A stretch of 64,000 bases of DNA from Breoghania sp. Lineage in GTDB: Bacteria; Pseudomonadota; Alphaproteobacteria; Rhizobiales; Stappiaceae. The notes below the pieces were generated by a model. It did not search any database, had not been told where the DNA came from, and saw only the letters and a list, made by a program, of their open reading frames with translations. Below, piece by piece: positions 33,790 to 45,262 of this stretch; position 1 is the stretch's first letter, and the number at the start of each line of letters is the position of its first letter. The stretch is taken from positions 248,001 through 312,000 of the forward strand of contig NZ_OY771475.1 in assembly GCF_963674635.1 (NCBI RefSeq), read 5' to 3'. The translations under genes were made by a program, and so were the position numbers.

Positions 33790-35163
33790 GTGAACGGTGT
33801 CGGAGCGATAGACAGTCGGTTGTTGGGGCACCTGTTCTCCAGCGCACCGATGCACGGCGTGTGGGACGATGCGGCCCGGCTTCAGGGCATGCTCGACTTC
33901 GAGGCCGCGCTCGCCCGTGTCCAATCGCGCCTCGGCGTCATCCCGCAGACGGTGGGCGAAGCCGTGAGCGAAAAGGCAAAGGCCGATCTCTTCGACCTTG
34001 ATGCCATCGGCGAAAAAGTGCCGCTTGGCGGGAATATCGCCATTCCGCTGGTCAAGGCGCTGACGGCGAAGGTGGAGGGGGCCGCCTCCGGCTACGTCCA
34101 TTGGGGGGCGACGAGCCAGGACGTGATCGACACCGGCTTCATGCTTCAGGCGCGCGCCGGGATCGCGGTGCTTCGCGCCGATCTGGTGCGCCTTGGCGGG
34201 GCTTGCGCTGTGCTGGCAGATGCCCATCGCGCAACGCCAATGGTCGGGCGCAGTTTCATGCAGCACGGGCTTCCCACCGTTTTCGGGCTGAAGGCGGCGG
34301 GCTGGCTCGATACGGTGGGACGGCTCATTGCGCGGCTGGACACGGTCGCGGAGCAGTCGCTGGCGCTGCAGTTCGGCGGGGCGGTGGGGACGTTGGCCTC
34401 CCTGGGCGTAGACGGGGCGGCGGTTCGCGATCAACTGGGGGTGGAGCTGGGCCTTCCCGTTCCCCCCACGCCATGGTTCACCATGCGCGAGCGGATCGTC
34501 GAGATCGGGTCCGCGCTCGGCGCCATCGCGGGCATCATGGGCAAGATCGCGGGCGACATCGTCTTGCTGATGCAGACCGAGGTTGGCGAGGTTTTCGAAC
34601 CCTCCGCTCCGGGCAAGGGCGGGTCCTCCACCATGCCGCACAAGCGCAACCCGGTTGGCGCGGCGACGGCGCGCGGGGCCGCCATTCAGGCTGAGGCGCG
34701 CGCGGGCGCGCTTTATCAGATCATGGACCAGCAGCACGAACGCGCTGTAGGCGGATGGCAGGCGGAATGGGGGCTGGTGCCGGAGCTTTTCGTGCTCACC
34801 GCCGCCGCGATCGTCCCGCTCATTGCGGTGATCGAAGGCCTTGAGGTGAAGGCGGAGCGCATGCGCGCAAATCTTGAGATCACCAACGGCCTCATTTTCG
34901 CCGAGGCGGTGATGATGAAGCTTGCGCCGATGATCGGGCGCGATGTCGCCCATCATGTGCTGGAGGCTGCCTCCAAACGCGCGGTGGCGGAAGGTCTGCA
35001 TCTCAAAACGGTGCTGACGGAAAGCGACGAGGTGCGGGTGCATCTCGATGAAGCCGAGATCGCCGCGATTTTCGATCCGCTCGGCTATGTGGGCTCGGCG
35101 GAGATTTTCATCGAGAGGGCGCTTGAGCATTGGCGGTCAAGCCGCGCAGGCGACGAGGGATAG
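33790..35163 (+). CDS. pcaB: 3-carboxy-cis,cis-muconate cycloisomerase
   Basis: Cytosolic enzyme of the protocatechuate branch of the beta-ketoadipate pathway, converting carboxymuconate to 4-carboxymuconolactone. It belongs to the fumarase/aspartase superfamily: SGYVHWGATSQDVIDTG and the mobile signature loop KGGSSTMPHKRNPV are both present. GTG at 33790 lies 7 bases after GGAGA and gives 457 residues; a longer frame from ATG 33751 (470 residues) has no ribosome binding site but cannot be excluded. pcaD follows 48 bases later; pcaGH and pcaC are not in the window. Confidence 0.92.
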   Translation: MNGVGAIDSRLLGHLFSSAPMHGVWDDAARLQGMLDFEAALARVQSRLGVIPQTVGEAVSEKAKADLFDLDAIGEKVPLGGNIAIPLVKALTAKVEGAASGYVHWGATSQDVIDTGFMLQARAGIAVLRADLVRLGGACAVLADAHRATPMVGRSFMQHGLPTVFGLKAAGWLDTVGRLIARLDTVAEQSLALQFGGAVGTLASLGVDGAAVRDQLGVELGLPVPPTPWFTMRERIVEIGSALGAIAGIMGKIAGDIVLLMQTEVGEVFEPSAPGKGGSSTMPHKRNPVGAATARGAAIQAEARAGALYQIMDQQHERAVGGWQAEWGLVPELFVLTAAAIVPLIAVIEGLEVKAERMRANLEITNGLIFAEAVMMKLAPMIGRDVAHHVLEAASKRAVAEGLHLKTVLTESDEVRVHLDEAEIAAIFDPLGYVGSAEIFIERALEHWRSSRAGDEG

Positions 35164-35211
35164 GCGGGCCGGAAAGGTCCGCCCATGAACGAACCACGAC
35201 GAGAGGGAACC

Positions 35212-35997
35212 ATGCCCAAGATCACCACCGATGATGGCATTGCGATCCATTACGAATTCGATGGACCCGAGGATGCGCCGGTTCTTCTGCTTTCCAATTC
35301 GCTCGGAACCGATCTGCGCATGTGGAATGCGCAAGTGGAGGCCTTTTCCGGCGCGCGCCGGATCCTGCGCTATGACAGTCGTGGCCATGGCAAGTCCGAT
35401 GCGCCGCAGGGGCCCTATTCGATCGAGCGGCTGGGCCGGGACGTTCTGGCGCTGATGGATGCTCTTGGGCTTGAGAAAGTGGACTATTGCGGGCTCTCCA
35501 AGGGCGGCATGGTCGGGATGTGGCTCGGCACGAATGCGGGCGGACGCTTCGGCAGGATGGTCTATGCCAACACCGCCGCGCACATGCCGACGGAGGAGAT
35601 GTGGCGGCACCGGGCGGCGACGGTGCGCACTGATGGCATGGAGGCTGTCGTGGAGGCGGTGGTCAATCGCTGGTTCACGGAAGCCTTCCAGCAGAACGAC
35701 GAGGCGGAAGTCGGGCGCATCCGGCAGATGATCCTGGGCACCGCACCGGAAGGCTACGCCGGGTGCTGCGAGGCGATCGCCGTGATGGATCAGCGCACGA
35801 GCATTCGCGCGGTGGAGAACCCGGTTCTCGTGATTGCCGGTGCCGAAGATCCGGCAACGCCGCCGGACTATGGCCATCAGATCGCGGAAGCCATTGCGGG
35901 CGCCGAGCTCGTCGTGATCCCGCAGGCCGCGCATCTGTCGAATATCGAACAGAGCGCGCTTTTCAACGAGGCGCTGGCGCAATTCCTGAACGGGTGA
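35212..35997 (+). CDS. pcaD: 3-oxoadipate enol-lactonase
   Basis: A 261-residue alpha/beta hydrolase that opens 3-oxoadipate enol-lactone, the step after PcaB and PcaC. The catalytic triad is visible: Ser96 in CGLSKGG, Asp213 in AGAEDPATPP and His241 in QAAHLSNIEQ. SNSLGTDLRMWNAQV near the N-terminus is typical. GAGAGGGA precedes the ATG at 35212; an upstream in-frame ATG at 35185 lacks such a site. It forms an operon with pcaB. Confidence 0.93.
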   Translation: MPKITTDDGIAIHYEFDGPEDAPVLLLSNSLGTDLRMWNAQVEAFSGARRILRYDSRGHGKSDAPQGPYSIERLGRDVLALMDALGLEKVDYCGLSKGGMVGMWLGTNAGGRFGRMVYANTAAHMPTEEMWRHRAATVRTDGMEAVVEAVVNRWFTEAFQQNDEAEVGRIRQMILGTAPEGYAGCCEAIAVMDQRTSIRAVENPVLVIAGAEDPATPPDYGHQIAEAIAGAELVVIPQAAHLSNIEQSALFNEALAQFLNG

Positions 35998-36067
35998 AAA
36001 CCTGCTGCAACGCGATCAAGGACGGCTCCCGCGCCAGGGGAAGGGCGCAGGGCCGGGAGGAGGATCG

Positions 36068-36433
36068 ATGACCAAACGACAGCGCGGCGTCCATGCTCGG
36101 GCCGCCTGGATGATCTGCGCCATTGCGTTGCTGGCGCCGGCCAGCGCGATGGCGGCGGGCCCTGATGCGGACGAGGCGCGCGACCCGGTCGCACGTGGCC
36201 GGATCATGGCTGAGGAGCAATGCAGCACGTGCCATGCGGTGGGCAAGGACGACGAAAGTGCCGCCCAAGGCGCGCCCGCTTTCCGTGATCTCGGTAAACG
36301 CTATCCGGTCGATCAGCTGGAAGAGGCTCTGGCGGAAGGTATCGTCACCGGTCACGCGGATATGCCGGAGATCGAGTGGGAGGCTGAGGAAGTGGCGGAT
36401 TTCATCGCCTATCTGAAGAGCATCAACGAATAG
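36068..36433 (+). CDS. Class I c-type cytochrome
   Basis: A 121-residue exported electron carrier. The signal peptide covers about residues 1-30 (MICAIALLAPASAMAA). The heme motif is CSTCH (Cys52, Cys55, His56), and Met99 in GHADMPEIEW is the likely axial ligand. GGGAGGAGG precedes the ATG. It is 70 bases after pcaD on the same strand but has no obvious functional link to it. Redox partner unknown. Confidence 0.88.
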   Translation: MTKRQRGVHARAAWMICAIALLAPASAMAAGPDADEARDPVARGRIMAEEQCSTCHAVGKDDESAAQGAPAFRDLGKRYPVDQLEEALAEGIVTGHADMPEIEWEAEEVADFIAYLKSINE

Positions 36434-36460
36434 GGACACGCGGCGCCACGCCCACGGCTG

Positions 36461-36517
36461 GTGTTAGCAGCAGTCTCGCGCGGATGCTGCTAACACATTG
36501 ATTTGATTTGGTGTTAG
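36461..36517. repeat. Perfect 12-base inverted repeat with a third half-copy
   Basis: GTGTTAGCAGCA (36461-36472) and TGCTGCTAACAC (36485-36496) form a perfect stem around a 12-base loop, followed by ATTGATTTGATTT and then another GTGTTAG (36511-36517). It could terminate the cytochrome gene. The repeated half-site instead suggests an operator for usg. Confidence 0.6.
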
Positions 36518-36590
36518 TCGAAATGCGGCTTGTCGTGGCGGCGAAGGATCGGAAAACTTGTCTCCGTGTTGAATTGATTGGAGACGGTCC

Positions 36591-36860
36591 ATGGCACATG
36601 CGGAATTGAGCGCGCAGATGCGCGGGTACGGCCTCACGACGGCGGAAATCCTCTATCACATGCCCGATCATCCGGGCCTGCTTCAAACCTTTGTCTGGCA
36701 GACTTGGGACCTTGCCCCTCAATTCCCTGAATTGCATCAGTTTCTGAAGTTCTGGACCTCGGAACTGGACGGTACGCTCCATTCGGTGCGCTACGCCCAC
36801 AAGGGCCTGATTGGCCCGTCGGGCTGGCGCCATGTGGATGTGTCGCTGTTGATGCACTGA
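36591..36860 (+). CDS. usg: Usg-family protein
   Basis: An 89-residue protein matching the small Usg family of alphaproteobacteria (GYGLTTAEILYHMPDHPGLLQTFVWQTWDLAPQFPELHQFLKFW covers most of it). GGAG precedes the ATG. The biochemical role is unknown; in other species usg lies upstream of trp genes, but no trp gene is here. It is convergent with the methyltransferase gene. Confidence 0.85.
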   Translation: MAHAELSAQMRGYGLTTAEILYHMPDHPGLLQTFVWQTWDLAPQFPELHQFLKFWTSELDGTLHSVRYAHKGLIGPSGWRHVDVSLLMH

Positions 36861-36881
36861 GCCGGCGGGGGCGGCGAGGCG

Positions 36882-37694
36882 CTAGAGCCTGATCCCCGCC
36901 CCCTCGCGCAGGGCCGCTTCCACGGGCGGGCTAAAGCTCTTGTCCTCGTTGTGGAGCACAAGGCCCTGGCGCAGGGTCATCCCGGCGCGCGAGCCTCGAA
37001 TGCCGCGCACGAGGATGCGGCTGGCTTCCGCGCCCTCACGGGGAAAAAGCGGAAAGACGCAAATGCCACCGAAACGGCCCGACATCGCCTCAAGCACATC
37101 GGCAAGCCCGCCGGCACGAAATACCAACGTGATACTGCCCCCGGAGACCAGAAGGTCTGAGGCCGTGCGGAGCCATGGATCGAGCCCGCCTTCGGCCAGC
37201 ACATGCGCGCTTGCTCTTGCACGGTCCGGCGAGGCGCGGTGGCGGGTATCGTAATAGGGCGGGTTCATGATCACGTGATCGGCCATGCCCGGCAAAAGCC
37301 CTTGCGCCTTGCGGGCGGCCCCTCGTGCGCACACATCCGCCTCAAGCACGTGAATGTGGCTGGAAAACGCACTGTTTTCTGCCAGTTCGAGGCTTTGGCG
37401 GCTGAGCGCGACAAGGTCGGGCTCTCTCTCCACCAATGTCACCGAAATGGATCCGAGCCGGGCGGCGGCGCACATGCCGGCGGCGCCAGCGCCAGCGCCA
37501 AGATCCATCACCCGGCCCGTCGTCTCCTCCGGCAGGCTCGCCGCCAGCATCACCGCATCGAGGCCGGACCGGTGATGGCGCCCGCCGGGCTGGAGAAGGT
37601 GCACCTTGCCGCCCAGAAAAAGATCGCGGGTAATCGGCTTCTTCTCTTGGCCCGCCGCGCTGTCTGCGGGGGGCACTGCGTCGTGCTCGTTCAC
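36882..37694 (-). CDS. TrmN6-like N6-adenine tRNA methyltransferase
   Basis: A 270-residue S-adenosylmethionine-dependent methyltransferase. Motif I is MDLGAGAGAAGM, the acidic loop is LVEREPDLV, and the catalytic NPPYYDT motif marks exocyclic-amine methylation. FLGGKVHLLQPGGRHHRSGLDAVMLAA is the N-terminal signature of the tRNA1(Val) A37 N6-methyltransferase group. The GTG start at 37694 overlaps the stop of the DUF2007 gene (GTGA), so the two are coupled. Confidence 0.88.
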   Translation of the reverse strand: MNEHDAVPPADSAAGQEKKPITRDLFLGGKVHLLQPGGRHHRSGLDAVMLAASLPEETTGRVMDLGAGAGAAGMCAAARLGSISVTLVEREPDLVALSRQSLELAENSAFSSHIHVLEADVCARGAARKAQGLLPGMADHVIMNPPYYDTRHRASPDRARASAHVLAEGGLDPWLRTASDLLVSGGSITLVFRAGGLADVLEAMSGRFGGICVFPLFPREGAEASRILVRGIRGSRAGMTLRQGLVLHNEDKSFSPPVEAALREGAGIRL

Positions 37695-37930
37695 CCCTGA
37701 TCTCCCGCGGAAGGCTTCAGTTCATGGCCGAGTTCCGCCTCGATGAGGATCTGGCGGGCCTTTTCCAGATCATCGCTTGCGACCAGAACGCGGCGCGGCA
37801 GGAAGCCGAGGGAGCCTTCCATGATGCTCATGTTCTGATCGAGGAGCATGTAATAGACGCCCGCTTCGCCGAGCAGTGCCTCGACAAAGGAAATCAACAC
37901 GGGATCGTTCGTTTTCAGGAGTTCTTCCAA
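37691..37930 (-). CDS. DUF2007-domain protein
   Basis: A 79-residue protein (EELLKTNDPVLISFVEALL ... AGVYYMLLDQNMSIMEGSLGFLPRRVLV) fitting the small DUF2007 family, thought to be signal-transducing or PII-like. The best start is TTG at 37930, eight bases after an AAGGG sequence, which gives the usual family length. The longer frame to 38089 reads through intergenic sequence. It is coupled to the trmN-like gene and divergent from ispB. Confidence 0.85.
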   Translation of the reverse strand: MEELLKTNDPVLISFVEALLGEAGVYYMLLDQNMSIMEGSLGFLPRRVLVASDDLEKARQILIEAELGHELKPSAGDQG

Positions 37931-38225
37931 GCGCTTCGCCCTTTCGGTGTTCGGGCCAAATCTAGAGCATTTGCCGGAAAATGCGATGGAAACGGAGCGC
38001 AGGGCAAGGCGGCGTGATTTCAAGCGCTGGCTGGGCACACATTCCGACTGACGCAGCGATTCGCCCGTGTCCCGACGCCATGGCGGCAAGAGGTTATTTT
38101 GCGGCTATCGACAAATCTGCGGATAGAACGCTTCCACGCAAGCGGAATCGCCCGGATCGCAAAGGCTTGCCTTGCCGATCCGCGCCAGCCGACCTATTGT
38201 CCGCCGGAATTTCGTCAAAGCGGAG

Positions 38226-39248
38226 ATGACAGGCGTGGGCGTGGTCGTTCCATTCGAAGAGAAAGGTGAACCGGCGGGGATTTCCCGACTGAGCGGACTG
38301 GTCGCTCAGGGCATGACCGAGGTCAACCGGATCATTCTTTCCAAGGCGGGCTCCGATGTGGAGATGATCCCGGAGGTCGCCAACCACCTGATCTCCTCCG
38401 GCGGCAAACGCTTGCGGCCCATGCTGACAATCGCCACGGCGCAGATGTTCGGCTATGAAGGCGACGGTCACACCCAGCTGGCGGCCTGCGTGGAGTTCAT
38501 GCACACCGCAACGCTTCTCCATGATGATGTGGTTGACGAGAGCGACATGCGTCGCGGCAAGCTGGCCGCGCGCAAGCTCTGGGGCAATCAGGCCAGTGTC
38601 CTGGTCGGCGACTTCCTGCTCGGTCAGGCCTTCAAGATGATGGTCGACGTGGGCTCCATGGATGCCCTTTCGGTTCTGGCCGATGCGGCTGCCGTCATTG
38701 CCGAGGGGGAGGTGATGCAGCTGGGCGCTGCCAAGAACACCGAGACCACGGAAGACGACTATCTCGCCGTCATCCGCGCCAAGACGGCGGCGCTGTTTTC
38801 GGCTGCCGCCGAGGTCGGTCCGATCATCGCCGACGCCACACCCGCCCAGCGCGCGGCCTGCCGCTCCTACGGCATGAATCTCGGTCTGGCGTTCCAGCTT
38901 GTCGATGACGCTCTCGATTACGGCGGATCGTCGGCGCAGCTTGGCAAGCGCACGGGCGATGATTTCCGCGAAGGCAAGATCACCTTGCCGGTGGTGCTCA
39001 GCTATCGCCGCGGCACGGATGAGGAGCGCGGCTTCTGGAAGCGCTGTCTTGAAGAGGGCAACATCGAGGACGGCGATCTGGAACGCGCCATCGAGATGAT
39101 GAAGGCCCACGGTGCAATCGCCGACACCGTCGACCGGGCGCGCCATTATGGCGCCGTCGCGCGTGACGCTCTCGCCCCTCTTCCCGCGGGCGAGCACAAG
39201 CAGGCGCTGCTGGAAGTCGTGGATTTCTGCATCGAGCGGCTGCACTAA
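38226..39248 (+). CDS. ispB: Polyprenyl diphosphate synthase (ubiquinone side chain)
   Basis: Trans-prenyltransferase that builds the octaprenyl or decaprenyl chain for ubiquinone. The two Asp-rich motifs are DDVVD (residues 100-104) and DDALD (227-231), with GGKRLRP before the first. With ATG 38226 the protein is 340 residues; GTG codons slightly downstream are better spaced from the GCGGAG sequence, so the start may be a few codons later. Product chain length cannot be read with certainty. It is convergent with ispE, with a shared hairpin between. Confidence 0.93.
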   Translation: MTGVGVVVPFEEKGEPAGISRLSGLVAQGMTEVNRIILSKAGSDVEMIPEVANHLISSGGKRLRPMLTIATAQMFGYEGDGHTQLAACVEFMHTATLLHDDVVDESDMRRGKLAARKLWGNQASVLVGDFLLGQAFKMMVDVGSMDALSVLADAAAVIAEGEVMQLGAAKNTETTEDDYLAVIRAKTAALFSAAAEVGPIIADATPAQRAACRSYGMNLGLAFQLVDDALDYGGSSAQLGKRTGDDFREGKITLPVVLSYRRGTDEERGFWKRCLEEGNIEDGDLERAIEMMKAHGAIADTVDRARHYGAVARDALAPLPAGEHKQALLEVVDFCIERLH

Positions 39249-39272
39249 CGCGCAACCCAACGGATCAAGCTG

Positions 39273-39308
39273 TCGCCCCGTTTCGGCATTGCCGGAGCGG
39301 GGCGATTT
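39273..39308. terminator. Terminator between ispB and ispE
   Basis: TCGCCCCG (39273-39280) pairs with CGGGGCGA (39298-39305), followed by TTTGCG. It lies between two convergent genes. Confidence 0.7.
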
Positions 39309-39325
39309 GCGTTTGGGGCCGCATG

Positions 39326-40201
39326 TCAGGTCAGCGTGGTGGCTGCGATCCACCAACCGGGCCGGGCTTGTTGCAGGAACGCGGCGGCGCGGGCAGCCAT
39401 GGGGGCATCCTCGAAGATCGCGAAACAGGTCGCTCCGGAGCCCGACATTCTGGCAAGCAGCACGTCCGGCAGGCCGTTCAGTACGGCGAGCACGTCCCGG
39501 ATCGGTGTGGCCAGGGCGGTTGCAGGCGGTTCGAGATCATTGCGGGTGCCATGCAGGAAGGCCACCAGCTGGGCCGCATCCCGAAACGCTTGCGGCATCG
39601 CATCGATGGGCGGGTTCTCACGGCTTGCCAGTGCGCGGAACACCGTGGGTGTGGCGACTTCAATGCGCGGATTGACCAGAAGGAAGCCCGCCTGCGGGAG
39701 GGCGGCGAGGGGGGTGAGGCGATCGCCGATACCCTGCGCACGCAATGGGGTGGACGCCAGGCACATGGGAACATCGGCGCCGAGGCGCGTCGCGATCTCA
39801 TGAAGGCGCGGATCAGTGGTGTCGATGTTCCACAGTCGGCACAGAATGCGCAGGGCCGCCGCCGCATCGGCCGATCCGCCGCCAATCCCGGAGGCGACCG
39901 GCAAGTGCTTTTCCAGAACGAGCGCTACACCCGCCTGAACGGCGAAGGCCTCGCGCAGCGCAAGCGCGGCGCGCAGCACCAGATTGTCGCCATCGGCTGT
40001 GAGATGGCGCGCGAAGGGCCCCTTGATCATCAGCGAGAGGTCTTCTGCAGGGTCTGCGTGAAGTGTGTCGCCGAGGGGCGGGAAGGCGGCGAGGGTATCG
40101 AGTTCGTGATAGCCGTCCGCGCGTTGCCCGGTCACATGGAGCGCGAGATTGACCTTGGCGCGGGCCTGTTCGCTCAGGCGAGGGGCGGGGGATGTCGGCA
40201 T
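39326..40201 (-). CDS. ispE: 4-diphosphocytidyl-2-C-methyl-D-erythritol kinase
   Basis: GHMP kinase of the non-mevalonate isoprenoid pathway; phosphorylates CDP-methylerythritol. The 291 residues start MPTSPAPRLSEQARAKVNLALHV. The substrate-binding lysine motif ARAKVNL, the GHMP ATP loop LPVASGIGGGSADAAAAL and the C-terminal RMSGSGATCFAIF are present. It lies downstream of the TPR gene on the same strand, but a hairpin separates them. Confidence 0.95.
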   Translation of the reverse strand: MPTSPAPRLSEQARAKVNLALHVTGQRADGYHELDTLAAFPPLGDTLHADPAEDLSLMIKGPFARHLTADGDNLVLRAALALREAFAVQAGVALVLEKHLPVASGIGGGSADAAAALRILCRLWNIDTTDPRLHEIATRLGADVPMCLASTPLRAQGIGDRLTPLAALPQAGFLLVNPRIEVATPTVFRALASRENPPIDAMPQAFRDAAQLVAFLHGTRNDLEPPATALATPIRDVLAVLNGLPDVLLARMSGSGATCFAIFEDAPMAARAAAFLQQARPGWWIAATTLT

Positions 40202-40234
40202 GGCGGTTTCGATGGATCGGTGAGGGGGCTTGCG

Positions 40235-40265
40235 AAAACGGCGGCCCGTCGTTGCCGGGCCGCCG
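40235..40265 (-). terminator. Terminator of the TPR-protein gene
   Basis: On the minus strand CGGCGGCCCG and CGGGCCGCCG form a perfect 10-base-pair stem with a 7-base loop, followed by TTTT. It ends 34 bases before the ispE start. Confidence 0.85.
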
Positions 40266-40295
40266 TCTCGTCATGTCACATTTGCGCAGCGCTTG

Positions 40296-42149
40296 TCACT
40301 TGCCATTGGCGGCGCGCTCGGGCGCTTCCGCGTCACTGGTGGCGTTTTCCAGCCCGACCTTCAGCTTGCGCTCGATGGTGGCCAGCGTGTCCCCTTCGGC
40401 GTCGAGGTCTCGCGCATGGTTCCACTGGAAGGTCGCCTCAAGCTTGCGACCCACCTTCCAGTAGGCATCGCCCAGATGATCGTTGATGGTGGGGTCTTCC
40501 GGGCGCAGTTCCACGGCGCGCTCCAGTTCCGGGACCGCATCTTCGAAGCGGCCGAGCTTGAAATAGGCCCAGCCGAGACTGTCGACGATGTAGCCGTCCG
40601 ATGGGCGCAATTCGACGGCCTTCTCGATCATGCCGAGGGCCTTGTCGAGATGCATGCCCTTGTCCACCCACGAATAGCCCAGATAGTTCAGCACCATGGG
40701 CTGATCGGGGTAAAGCTCCAGCGCCTTCAGGAAATCGGCTTCCGCCTCCTCCCAGCGGTCGGTGCGCTCCAGGGTGATGCCCCGGAAATAATAGAGCGAC
40801 CAGTAGGCGCGACCGGTCTTGTCGCCCAGAGACTCGATGCCGCGGGTGTAGACGTCGGCGGCTTCGGCAAAGATCTTGCGCCCGCGCAGGACATTGCCCA
40901 GCGCCACCACGGCTTCGAGATTGGACGGATCCGCATCGATGAGTTTCATCAGGTGGGCGCGGGCCTCATCGACCTTGTCGAGCGCGTTGTAGTTGAGCGC
41001 GATGTCGATTTCCACGCCCTTGCGCAGGGGCGAGTCTTCCGGGATACGCTCCAGCACGTCCACCGCCCGGCCATAGTCGCCGATCTGCTGGAAAAGCTGG
41101 GCAAGCGGAATGAGCGCCAGCGACGCCTTGGGATCGAGATAGAGCGCAAGCTGCAAATAGGCTGCGGGGAATTCGTCGCCGCCATCACGGCCAAGCGCCG
41201 CGCCAATGCCGTAAAGCACTTCCGCTGCCCCCGCCTGGGGCGATGTCGCCAGCGGGGTGGGTTTGCGGTCTTCCTCGATCAGCTTTCGGGTGTTGGCGAT
41301 GACCGGGCTGCCATTGGCAGTCTGATCGAAAGTATCGAGAACCCCGAGCGCGCCTTCCTTGTCTCCTGCCAACGCAAGCGCGCGCGCGTGCGCCTCGACA
41401 ATGCGCAGCGAGTTGTTGTCGGACTTGTAGGCGGCGGCAAAGCGTTCGGCCGCTTCCTTGCGGCGGTTGGCCATGTCGAGAATGAGGCCCGCGTGATAGG
41501 TGCGGAACGTGTCGAACCAGTCGGGCCCCTGAAGCTCGTTCAAAAGCGCCAGCGCCTCGTCGACCTTGTTGGCCCCCGCCAGGGCCCAGGCGGAGAGCAA
41601 CTTGTCGGACAGCTGGGCCAGCGGGCCGCCGGTCGCCTGCGAGAAGTTCTTGCGCGCGGAGGAATAGGCCCGCTTCTTCAGATCGTAGACACCGGACGCC
41701 AGGCGGCCGAGAAGATTGTCGGGATCGACCGCGAGCACGGCCTTGGTCAGGCCCATTGCCTCTTCCATCTCGCCATTGGCGAGTTTCAGCGTAAAAGTGC
41801 GGCCGAGCAGGAACTGATTGGCGGAATCCTGCTTCAATGCGCGGGCAAAGAAGTCGGCGGCCTTCGCAATGTCGTGATCCCCATGTGCGATCACACCGGC
41901 CAGATAATTGCCGGAAAGCGTCTGCGGATAATCGACCTCGTCGGCCTTCACATCCGCATTTGCGAAGCTGGAAAACGCCAGAAACGGAAGGGTGGACAGC
42001 AATGCAACCCGCAACAACCGGGACGGGGATTTGCTGGAAGGGCCATTCGTGGAGGAGGCGATATGCGCCGCTGCGCCGCCCTGTCTGGCGTCGCGCCCTG
42101 CGGCTTCGCGCCGCACGAAAAGGGACCGGATCGGCTGCGTTCTTATCAT
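40296..42149 (-). CDS. Exported tetratricopeptide-repeat protein
   Basis: A 617-residue protein made almost wholly of TPR-like helical repeats, clearest in the C-terminal half (for example LNYLGYSWVDKGMHLDKALGMIEKAVELRPSDGYIVDSLGWAYFKLGRFEDAVPELERAVELRPED). A hydrophobic segment (about residues 45-66, ending SSFANA) is a probable signal peptide preceded by an unusually long polar 44-residue leader. The true start could therefore lie downstream, although ATG 42149 has GAGAGG five bases upstream. Likely a periplasmic or outer-membrane scaffold. Divergent from ppdK. Confidence 0.86.
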   Translation of the reverse strand: MIRTQPIRSLFVRREAAGRDARQGGAAAHIASSTNGPSSKSPSRLLRVALLSTLPFLAFSSFANADVKADEVDYPQTLSGNYLAGVIAHGDHDIAKAADFFARALKQDSANQFLLGRTFTLKLANGEMEEAMGLTKAVLAVDPDNLLGRLASGVYDLKKRAYSSARKNFSQATGGPLAQLSDKLLSAWALAGANKVDEALALLNELQGPDWFDTFRTYHAGLILDMANRRKEAAERFAAAYKSDNNSLRIVEAHARALALAGDKEGALGVLDTFDQTANGSPVIANTRKLIEEDRKPTPLATSPQAGAAEVLYGIGAALGRDGGDEFPAAYLQLALYLDPKASLALIPLAQLFQQIGDYGRAVDVLERIPEDSPLRKGVEIDIALNYNALDKVDEARAHLMKLIDADPSNLEAVVALGNVLRGRKIFAEAADVYTRGIESLGDKTGRAYWSLYYFRGITLERTDRWEEAEADFLKALELYPDQPMVLNYLGYSWVDKGMHLDKALGMIEKAVELRPSDGYIVDSLGWAYFKLGRFEDAVPELERAVELRPEDPTINDHLGDAYWKVGRKLEATFQWNHARDLDAEGDTLATIERKLKVGLENATSDAEAPERAANGK

Positions 42150-42479
42150 GGTACCTCTCTGGACGCGCGAATCGCACTTCGAGTGTCCGTTTCGATGGGG
42201 CGTCAGAATGGCCCTTTTGTGACCGGGCCGCAAGGAAGTGGCCAGGACGGTCTTATTCAACTGAGGCCTTTCATCTAAATGGCTTCCGAAGAGTTCGGTG
42301 GCGGTGAACAGTTTTCAGAAAAACCTTGTTTTGTGCGGAGCGAAATTGCATGGAGTGCGTGCAGCGGTGAGTGTGCGGCCGCAGCACTGTCCCCAACCAA
42401 GGGCAGCTAAGGCTTCTGCGGAGGCCGGGTGGGAGGTCGCTCAGGCATCGTGTTCGTGGCGTTTCAGGAAGGGCGAACG
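42150..42479. other. Divergent promoter region of the TPR gene and ppdK
   Basis: A 330-base gap with no supported gene. It contains a relatively A/T-richer patch (about 42300-42350) but no recognisable promoter, operator or hairpin that I would defend. Confidence 0.4.
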
Positions 42480-45152
<2,673 letters not shown>

Positions 45153-45179
45153 GCCTGCCGGATCAGAACACCGCATTTG

Positions 45180-45222
45180 CGCCGCTTGCCCATTCGGATG
45201 GGTGGCGGCGCATCTGTTTTGG
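45180..45222 (+). terminator. Hairpin terminator after ppdK
   Basis: GCGCCGC (45180-45186) and GCGGCGC (45206-45212) form the base. An inner CCCAT / ATGGG stem with a TCGG loop sits on top, followed by ATCTGTTTT. It lies 27 bases after the ppdK stop and 50 before the next start. Confidence 0.7.
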
Positions 45223-45262
45223 GGCTATCGAACTCAACAGGTTCAATCGGGGGGAGCGACAG

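Noticed and set aside
40230..42278. A 682-codon plus-strand frame opposite the TPR gene
   Set aside because: Antisense of a repeat-rich helical protein. The TPR frame has the expected repeats, a ribosome binding site and a terminator.
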